A DNA stretch of 5,290 bases from JANQLU01 sp964434955 (GTDB lineage Bacteria; Planctomycetota; Planctomycetia; Pirellulales; Pirellulaceae). The stretch's first letter is position 1. Each line of letters opens with the position of its first letter. The stretch lies in NCBI GenBank assembly GCA_964434955.1, contig CAYSXI010000277.1, positions 1-5,290 on the forward strand, read 5' to 3'. Below the pieces are notes generated by a model. The model ran no database searches. It was not told the DNA's origin and saw only the letters and a program-made list of their open reading frames with translations. Shown here piece after piece: positions 1-5,290 of this stretch. The position numbers and the translations under genes are program-made.

Positions 1-1388
1 CCTAGCAAGTGCAGGATCGTGGCATTGATATCCCGAATATGGACGGGGTTTTCCGTGATGTTGTAGCAGAAATCATCCGTTGCACCGTGAACGGCGCCAC
101 CCTTGATGCCAGCTCCCGCCATCCACATGGTCAAGCAGCGAGGATGGTGATCCCGTCCATAGTTTTCTTTGGTCAACTTTCCTTGGCAGTAAATGGTTCG
201 ACCGAATTCACCACCCCAAACAACTAACGTGTCATCCAATAGCCCGCGCCGCTCCAAGTCCGTCAGCAATCCATAAGTTGGCCGATCGATATCGCGACAT
301 TGGTTTTTCAAGTCGTTGGCGATGTTAAAGTGCTGGTCCCAACCGCGATGAAAAATTTGCGTGAGCCGAACTCCGCGTTCCGCCATCCGACGGGCCAACA
401 AGCAATGATGGGCAAACGTTCCGGGCTTTTTGACATCCGGGCCGTATAGCGCCAACGTTTCTTCCGATTCATCCCGAAGGTCAATCAAGTCCGGAACCGC
501 CGTTTGCATTCGAAACGCCATCTCATATTGGTCGATGCGCGCATTGGTTTCCGGGTCACCGATTTCCTGGTAGGTCTGCTGATTTAACTGGGACAACGTA
601 TCGAGCATTCGGCGCCGCATTTTGGCGCTGACGCCGTTCGGATTCGAGAGAAACAAAACCGGATCTGCCCCCTGTCGAAGCATCACGCCCTGGTGTTTCG
701 AAGGCAGGAATCCATTACCCCAAAGTCGATTGAACAATGCCTGTGCCGATCGTCGCCCGGTCCAGGTCGAATTCAAGACGACAAATGCCGGAAGGTTCTC
801 ATTTTCGCTTCCCAATCCATAGCTCAACCATGATCCCAGGCTGGCTCGGCCCGGCAATTGATCCCCGGTGCAGATGTAAGTGATAGCGGGATCATGATTG
901 ATTGCTTCCGTCCATACCGACCGAACGAACGCCATCTTGGGCAACGCTTTCACGGTCTCGGGAAGCAACTCACTGACCCACATCCCGTCTCCGCCGTTGT
1001 CATATTTCCGAAAATGAAATTTCGACGGGGCGATGGGAAACCGCTTTTGACCGGAGGTCATTGTCGTCAAGCGCTGTCCGTTTCGAATTGACTCCGGCAA
1101 GTCGGTATCGAATAGATCTCGCATTTTTGGTTTGTAGTCGTACATGTCCATTTGCGAAGGTGCACCGGACATGAACAGATAGATCGCCCGTTTGGCTTTC
1201 GGCGCATAGTGCGGTAACGCGCCCGGACCGTTGGCGGCGTTCTTTTCGGTCGGGGCCGATCCCGCAATGGCGGATTCCCCCATTACCGATGCCAAAGCCG
1301 CCGAACCCAGTCCAAGCCCAGCCTTGGCAAAAAAGTGCCGACGAGTTTGCAGGTTCCAATATTTCCGAACTGCGTTTTCATCAATCAT
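1..1388 (-). CDS. DUF1501 family protein, Tat-exported, alkaline phosphatase/sulfatase-like fold (3' end cut by window edge)
   Basis: The visible part is 462 codons with no stop; family members are usually about 470-490 residues, so only the last few tens of residues are missing. Translation from the ATG at 1386-1388 gives a twin-arginine signal: TRRHFFAK at residues 15-22, a Gly/Ala/Leu-rich stretch at about 23-36, and a possible cleavage site after AIA at 40-42. Family hallmarks follow in order: YLFMSGAPSQMD (70-81), INHDPAIT (163-170), HRGWDQH (347-353), WGGEFGRT (391-398) and NYGRDHHP (409-416). The Asp, His and Glu residues in the last three motifs are candidate metal ligands by analogy with the alkaline phosphatase superfamily; this is inferred and no substrate is known. 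The gene follows the PSCyt1/DUF1549/DUF1553 gene by 26 bp on the same strand, so co-transcription is likely. The start is backed by a GGTGA ribosome binding site 6 nt upstream. The family call is very secure; the biochemical role is not. Confidence 0.95.
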   Translation of the reverse strand, partial: MIDENAVRKYWNLQTRRHFFAKAGLGLGSAALASVMGESAIAGSAPTEKNAANGPGALPHYAPKAKRAIYLFMSGAPSQMDMYDYKPKMRDLFDTDLPESIRNGQRLTTMTSGQKRFPIAPSKFHFRKYDNGGDGMWVSELLPETVKALPKMAFVRSVWTEAINHDPAITYICTGDQLPGRASLGSWLSYGLGSENENLPAFVVLNSTWTGRRSAQALFNRLWGNGFLPSKHQGVMLRQGADPVLFLSNPNGVSAKMRRRMLDTLSQLNQQTYQEIGDPETNARIDQYEMAFRMQTAVPDLIDLRDESEETLALYGPDVKKPGTFAHHCLLARRMAERGVRLTQIFHRGWDQHFNIANDLKNQCRDIDRPTYGLLTDLERRGLLDDTLVVWGGEFGRTIYCQGKLTKENYGRDHHPRCLTMWMAGAGIKGGAVHGATDDFCYNITENPVHIRDINATILHLL

Positions 1389-1394
1389 GATTGC

Positions 1395-1399
1395 TCACC
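1395..1399 (-). promoter_or_regulatory. Ribosome binding site of the DUF1501 gene
   Basis: On the minus strand the bases read GGTGA, six nucleotides before the ATG at 1386-1388. They match the 3' half of the canonical AGGAGGTGATC sequence. The site lies in the 26-bp gap after the upstream TAG stop (1415-1417). It supports this ATG as the start and independent translation initiation within a shared transcript. Confidence 0.6.
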
Positions 1400-1414
1400 A
1401 AACTAAAATGACTT

Positions 1415-4400
1415 CTAGTTTTTAGAAATGAATTCATCCATATTTAGCAACACATTGGCGATCATCGTCCACGACGCCAACTCTGCCGGGTCGTATTTTT
1501 TGTCCGCCGGTTTTTCGCCGATCGCAACCAATTTTTTGGCCGCTTCCAAATTCCGCTTGAATTCCTCGCGATTGCTTTGCAGAAGCCGCAGAATCAAATC
1601 CGATTCGAGTTTGGTCGGTTTTCGCTGAAGCGATCGCATAAAAACAAATTCGATTCGCCGGGTATCGCTCTGCGAATTCTGGTCCAAGGTCAACTGCCCC
1701 AAGTATCGAGCGGCCTCCACGTACTGAGGATCGTTCATCAACATCAAAGCCAACATCGGGGTATTGGTACGTTCCCGCCGAGCCACACAGGATTCCCGCG
1801 AAGGAGCATCGGCAATGCTCATTTGTGGCGGAGGCGACGTTCGTTTCCAGAAAGTATAGAGGCTACGACGATGCACCTTCTCATTGCCCGCATCCTTCTT
1901 GAAACGGACCGTGTTGGAGTCGGAATAGCCGACCGCAAACCAAAGTCCATCCGGCTGAGGTGGCTTGACGCTTGGTCCGCCCATTTTCAGATTCAAGAGT
2001 CCACTTGCACCCAAGGCAATATCACGAAGCGTTTCCGCATCAACTCGAAAACGAGGACCCCGAGCCAGCAACCGGTTTTCCGGGTCGACCTCAAGTTTCC
2101 TGTCCGTCACCTTGGCAGACTGGCGGTAAGTTTTGCTCGTTACGATCATTCGCATCAAGCGTTTGACATCCCAGTCATTTTCCATGAAATCCGCCGACAA
2201 GAAATCAAGCAACTCGGGATGACTCGGCCATTCGCCCTGCGACCCCAAGTCTTCGCTCGTTTTGACGATGCCGGTTCCAAAGATCTGTTGCCAGAATCGA
2301 TTGACCGTTACACGCGAAGTCAAAGGGTGCTTTTTCGAAAACAGCCAATAAGCCAATCCCAAGCGATTGTTCGGCCACTCTTTGGAGAAGCCGGGCAGTG
2401 CTTCGGGAGTCGCTCGCTGAACTTGCTCACCCTTGGCATCATACTGCCCCCGCTTCAGATAAAACGCGGGCTTCGGTTGCTTTCGCTCTTTGTAAATCAA
2501 AGTCGTGGGCAACTTCTGACGGAACTGATTCAATTGATTTTGCGTTTGAGTGATCGACTGATTCCGTTTTTGAACTTCCGCCTTGCTTCCCGGGAAAACG
2601 TTGGAGAGGAAATATTCTCGCAATCGTTTTTGCTCGGGCTCGGACCTTTTGTCGAGAGCCTTCTTTGCCAATACCTGAATGTCCTTGGGAACGCCAGCGA
2701 TTTTTCCGTCGGAAGCAAACTGGGCCCACTGGTTCAGGGAACGGAACTCAAAGGACTGGTTTCGCTTGGATTTGACACCAGCCCGGTCCCAATAAACCTT
2801 TCCGCCAAACTGCGAAAAGGCCCACCCGTGAATTTTTGCCGGCTTGGTGAAGCCGACCTCTTCCGCAGCAACTTCAAGACGCACCCATTTCCCGGCCTCC
2901 GGCAATTTGCCTTTGTGCAACCGGGAAGGTGAATTATTGTTGCCCCAATCAATCAGGTTCTCCCCCCAATACACTCGGTGCTCCCAAGTGCCATCATTGA
3001 ATTGCAACATGATTTCCTTGGGCAGTTTTTTGGGATCGATAAACACGTAGGTAAACAATCGATCACCCGGCCCAACTTCCAGGGGCTGCGGGGCATTGAT
3101 AAAGAAGTGCTGGGTAAACGCGGCGGCTTCTTCAAAGTTGGCATTGGCTCCCGAAAACTTGGGTTCATTGCCCTTGGTGAATCGCCAATTGCCTTGCTTG
3201 CTCGCTCCCATGGGTGCGTCGTCTTCGATCCAAACGAAATCTCTTGGTTCGTCAAAATCCTTGATCACGTCGGCATTGGCGGGCTCCGCGTATTCAAACT
3301 CCGCCAGGAACTGCGCCAGCTCCGCCCGCTGTTTGGTTAGCGATTCCTCGAAAGACTGAATCTCCTTTTTCTGTTTCTCGTCCGCGACTCGCAAATTGGG
3401 CGGGTGGTCTTTCCGATTGGCGTCCATCGGATCCGCTTCCAAGCTGTTGAAGTAAGCGAATAGCTGATAGAACTCCTTCTGACTGATCGGATCAAATTTA
3501 TGGTCGTGGCATTGAGCGCAGCCCACGGTCAGTCCCATGAATACTGTCCCCATTGTCGAGACACGATCTATCACATTTCGGACATAGACCTCTTCCTTGA
3601 TCGATCCACCTTCACCGGTTGTTACGTGCGCCCGATTGAACCCGGTCGCGATCAACTGGTTTTCCGAGGGGCTCTTCAAAAGATCGCCTGCCAGCTGCTC
3701 GATTCCAAATTGCCGAAAACTCTGATTGCGATTGAATGAGTTGACAACCCAGTCTCGGTAAAGCCACATCTCACGATAGTTGTCGAGATGCAACCCATGT
3801 GTGTCACCATAGCGAGCGTAGTCCAACCAGTACCTTGCCATATGCTCACCGTAGTGCTGGCTGGCCAGCAAACGGTCGACAAGTTTCTCATAGGCGTTCG
3901 GCGACTTGTCTTGCAAAAACTGTTCAAGTTCCTTGGGCGTCGGCAGCAGTCCCGTCAGATCCAAATAAAGCCTTCGGCAAAGCGTTGCCCGGTCCGCTTC
4001 TTCAGCCGGAGACAAATCCGAATCCTTCATTCGACGGTAGACAAATGCGTCAATCGGGTTCTTTGACCAGGTTTCCGCAACTTTTGGGACCTCCGGTTTC
4101 CGAATCGATTCGAAGGACCAGTGTTGACTGAACTTTGCCCCTTGCTCGATCCACTTCTTAATCAACTGCTTCTGTTTCTCGGTTAGCTTGCGGCCAGAAT
4201 TCGGTGGCGGCATCAGTTCCGATGCGTCGTCTGTCAGGATCCGCTCAAGCAAGTGGCTGTTTTCCGCATCGCCAGGCTCAATCATGTCGGATTCCAGGAG
4301 GCCGTCTTGCGTATCAAGGCGCAAATCGGCCTCCCTCGTGGCCTCATCAGGGCCATGACACTTGAAGCAGGTATCCGAGAGAATCGGCCGGATGTCCCGG

Positions 4401-4513
4401 TTGAAGTCGACCCGATCCTCTTGCGCCCACAATATCGGGGCTCCAAGGAAAAGAAAAACCGCGACAACCGCAAATACTTTTGTACGCTCTACGACGAAGT
4501 TGATCATTTGCAT
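1415..4513 (-). CDS. PSCyt1-DUF1549(PSCyt2)-DUF1553(PSD1) protein, exported planctomycete cytochrome-like protein
   Basis: The product is 1032 residues and complete. Residues 1-30 look like a Sec signal peptide, with basic residues R10 and K12, a hydrophobic core at about 13-28, and likely cleavage after ILWA. The PSCyt1 domain (about 35-125) starts with FNRDIRPILSDTCFKCHGP; CFKCH at 49-53 is a c-type haem site and M101 of LMPPP is the probable axial ligand. DUF1549/PSCyt2 spans about 152-358 (RRLYLDLTGLLPTP, YARYGDTHG) and ends with a second haem-type motif, CAQCH at 332-336, followed by DHKFDP. A helical, Glu/Lys/Gln-rich segment (376-406) leads to a beta-rich insert (about 425-583) resembling a jelly-roll or LamG-like domain. 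A second helical segment (about 624-668) precedes DUF1553/PSD1 (about 713-1028), with HPLTSRVTVNRFWQQIFG, RGPRFRVDAETLRD, TNTPMLALMLMNDP and a C-terminal LLNMDEF. The first ATG has a weak GGATC site; an ATG two codons later is the alternative start. The DUF1501 gene follows in the same operon. The family is known chiefly from Planctomycetes and its activity is not established. Confidence 0.95.
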   Translation of the reverse strand: MQMINFVVERTKVFAVVAVFLFLGAPILWAQEDRVDFNRDIRPILSDTCFKCHGPDEATREADLRLDTQDGLLESDMIEPGDAENSHLLERILTDDASELMPPPNSGRKLTEKQKQLIKKWIEQGAKFSQHWSFESIRKPEVPKVAETWSKNPIDAFVYRRMKDSDLSPAEEADRATLCRRLYLDLTGLLPTPKELEQFLQDKSPNAYEKLVDRLLASQHYGEHMARYWLDYARYGDTHGLHLDNYREMWLYRDWVVNSFNRNQSFRQFGIEQLAGDLLKSPSENQLIATGFNRAHVTTGEGGSIKEEVYVRNVIDRVSTMGTVFMGLTVGCAQCHDHKFDPISQKEFYQLFAYFNSLEADPMDANRKDHPPNLRVADEKQKKEIQSFEESLTKQRAELAQFLAEFEYAEPANADVIKDFDEPRDFVWIEDDAPMGASKQGNWRFTKGNEPKFSGANANFEEAAAFTQHFFINAPQPLEVGPGDRLFTYVFIDPKKLPKEIMLQFNDGTWEHRVYWGENLIDWGNNNSPSRLHKGKLPEAGKWVRLEVAAEEVGFTKPAKIHGWAFSQFGGKVYWDRAGVKSKRNQSFEFRSLNQWAQFASDGKIAGVPKDIQVLAKKALDKRSEPEQKRLREYFLSNVFPGSKAEVQKRNQSITQTQNQLNQFRQKLPTTLIYKERKQPKPAFYLKRGQYDAKGEQVQRATPEALPGFSKEWPNNRLGLAYWLFSKKHPLTSRVTVNRFWQQIFGTGIVKTSEDLGSQGEWPSHPELLDFLSADFMENDWDVKRLMRMIVTSKTYRQSAKVTDRKLEVDPENRLLARGPRFRVDAETLRDIALGASGLLNLKMGGPSVKPPQPDGLWFAVGYSDSNTVRFKKDAGNEKVHRRSLYTFWKRTSPPPQMSIADAPSRESCVARRERTNTPMLALMLMNDPQYVEAARYLGQLTLDQNSQSDTRRIEFVFMRSLQRKPTKLESDLILRLLQSNREEFKRNLEAAKKLVAIGEKPADKKYDPAELASWTMIANVLLNMDEFISKN

Positions 4514-4603
4514 TTTCTGATCCGTCCATTCGTTTGTTTACCGGTTCCATTCTAATCGAAACCGAATAAACTCGGCAGTCAGGATTTGAAACGAGGAAGA
4601 CTG
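4514..4603. promoter_or_regulatory. Divergent intergenic region carrying the promoters of the cytochrome operon and trpC
   Basis: These 90 bp separate two divergently transcribed genes, so promoters for both should lie here or just inside the opposing gene. I find no convincing -35/-10 pair on either strand. The overlapping bases 4549-4556 (ATTCTAAT) give a -10-like TCTAAT on the plus strand and TAGAAT on the minus strand, but no good -35 lies at 16-18 bp spacing. An imperfect dyad, CGGTT at 4542-4546 and AACCG at 4560-4564, brackets this AT-rich centre; five-base arms may be chance. A weak minus-strand GGATC (4519-4523) could be the ribosome binding site of the large gene. That the region is regulatory follows from position; the individual elements are tentative. 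Confidence 0.45.
4593..4597 (+). promoter_or_regulatory. Ribosome binding site of trpC (decides a TTG start)
   Basis: GAGGA, within CGAGGAAG, lies six nucleotides before the TTG at 4604-4606, an ideal Shine-Dalgarno spacing. No ATG or GTG occurs in this frame between the upstream stop (TAA at 4553-4555) and the conserved core of the protein. The site therefore fixes the unusual TTG start; the CTG at 4601 would be only three bases from it. Confidence 0.75.
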
Positions 4604-5290
4604 TTGGCAGAAAACGTTCTCGAAAAAATTGTTCAAACCAAACGTTTGGAAATTGAAAAACTGAAGGCGTCGACAAGTCTCGACGAACTGCAGAAAAATG
4701 CTGCCAACGCTCCGGCCCCACGTGACTTTTATTCTGCAATCGCCAACCACAGGCAAATGGCCTTGATTGCCGAAGTCAAAAAAGCGAGTCCGTCCCAGGG
4801 AATCATTCGCGAAGACTTCGATCCGATCCAGATTGCCAAAATCTATCAACAAAACGGCGCCAGCTGCATCAGTGTTCTGACCGACGAAATCTACTTCCAG
4901 GGAAAGCTCGAATATCTTCAGGACGTTCGGCAGTCCGTTCAAATTCCGGTTCTACGAAAAGACTTTATCCTGGACACCTGGCAAGTTTATGAAGCCCGTG
5001 CCGCCGGCGCAGACGCCGTTCTCCTGATCGCCGAATGCCTTGACCAAGATACTTTGCCTGAACTTCGGCAACTCGTCGAATCACTTGGAATGACGGCGTT
5101 GGTTGAGTTTTACGAACCGGAAAACATCGAAAAAGTCAAAGCGTCCGGGGCGAGATTGGTTGGATGCAACAACCGGAACCTGCGCAGCTTTGAAACGTCA
5201 CTAAATCATTCGATCGAAATGATCCAGCATTTTCCTGCGGACGTGCCGTTCGTCGCCGAAAGCGGAATCTTCACTCATGACGACGTGACC
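4604..5290 (+). CDS. trpC: Indole-3-glycerol phosphate synthase (3' end cut by window edge)
   Basis: This cytoplasmic enzyme closes the indole ring of 1-(2-carboxyphenylamino)-1-deoxyribulose 5-phosphate, releasing CO2 and water, in the fourth reaction from chorismate to tryptophan. The window holds 229 codons of a (beta/alpha)8 barrel that is usually about 260 residues, so roughly the last 30 are missing. Recognisable blocks are the N-terminal helix MAENVLEKIVQTKRLEIEK, then IAEVKKASPSQG (55-66), SVLTDEIYFQG (90-100), VLRKDFILD (116-124), EARAAGADAVLLIAE (130-144), ALVEFY (165-170), GCNNRNLRSFE (187-197) and VAESGI (217-222). By analogy with the Sulfolobus enzyme (E51, K53, S56, K110, F112, E159, N180, R182, E210, S211), the active-site residues are E57, K59, S62, K119, F121, E168, N189, R191, E219 and S220; all are present, so it should be active. 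Translation starts at TTG 4604, where the N-terminus aligns with the family and a GAGGA site lies upstream. Cys188 sits where Ile or Val is usual. Whether other trp genes follow is outside the window. Confidence 0.96.
   Translation, partial: MAENVLEKIVQTKRLEIEKLKASTSLDELQKNAANAPAPRDFYSAIANHRQMALIAEVKKASPSQGIIREDFDPIQIAKIYQQNGASCISVLTDEIYFQGKLEYLQDVRQSVQIPVLRKDFILDTWQVYEARAAGADAVLLIAECLDQDTLPELRQLVESLGMTALVEFYEPENIEKVKASGARLVGCNNRNLRSFETSLNHSIEMIQHFPADVPFVAESGIFTHDDVT

Noticed and set aside
9..227. A short plus-strand open frame at the left edge (72 codons).
   Set aside because: It is antisense to the WGGEFGRT and NYGRDHHP region of DUF1501 and has no independent support such as a ribosome binding site or a family match.
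1000..1359. A 119-codon minus-strand open frame within the DUF1501 gene region.
   Set aside because: It is in a different frame from the DUF1501 protein, whose twin-arginine signal and conserved motifs cover the same bases. The alternative product is not recognisable.
1389..1414. A possible terminator between the two minus-strand genes.
   Set aside because: The 26-bp gap has no GC-rich stem followed by a T-run and carries a ribosome binding site for the next gene, which fits read-through within an operon.
1577..2932. A 451-codon open frame on the plus strand, antisense to the large cytochrome-like gene.
   Set aside because: It lies wholly inside a gene with unambiguous domain matches on the other strand. 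Its translation is low-complexity and Arg/Leu/Ser-rich with no family resemblance, as expected for an antisense shadow created by the codon bias of the real gene.
4538..4942. A 134-codon minus-strand open frame overlapping the start of trpC and the divergent spacer.
   Set aside because: The opposite strand encodes the conserved TrpC N-terminal half, including E57 and K59. The minus-strand product has no recognisable motif and would overlap the start region of the divergent operon.

Overview
The window looks like a piece of a planctomycete chromosome, probably of the Pirellulaceae type. It carries a neighbouring pair of genes whose families are strongly expanded in that phylum: a large exported protein with PSCyt1 (Planctomycete cytochrome C), PSCyt2 (DUF1549) and PSD1 (DUF1553) domains, and a DUF1501 protein. 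Base composition is moderate, roughly half G+C by eye. The lineage call rests on domain content, not on any marker gene.

Layout. Positions 1-1388 (minus strand) hold a DUF1501 protein with a twin-arginine signal, cut by the left edge close to its C-terminus. A 26-bp gap with a recognisable ribosome binding site separates it from the 1032-residue PSCyt1/DUF1549/DUF1553 gene at 1415-4513 (minus strand), which lies upstream in the same transcription direction. A 90-bp divergent spacer (4514-4603) follows. Then comes trpC, indole-3-glycerol phosphate synthase, on the plus strand, starting at a TTG codon at 4604 and running off the right edge. No stretch longer than about 90 bases lacks a gene. 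I see no RNA gene, mobile element, CRISPR array or clear terminator.

How the genes work together. The two minus-strand genes almost certainly form an operon. Both products are predicted to leave the cytoplasm, the large one by the Sec route and the DUF1501 protein by the Tat route, so they probably act together in the periplasm or at the cell surface. The large protein has two CxxCH haem-attachment motifs and an inserted beta-rich, probably jelly-roll, domain. The DUF1501 protein belongs to the alkaline phosphatase/sulfatase-like superfamily. The biochemical job of this pair is not established, and nothing in the window identifies its substrate. trpC is an ordinary tryptophan biosynthesis gene, transcribed away from the pair and functionally unrelated as far as can be seen.

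The best candidate for an under-described system is the cytochrome/DUF1501 pair. It is a known recurrent planctomycete arrangement of unknown function, not a new one.
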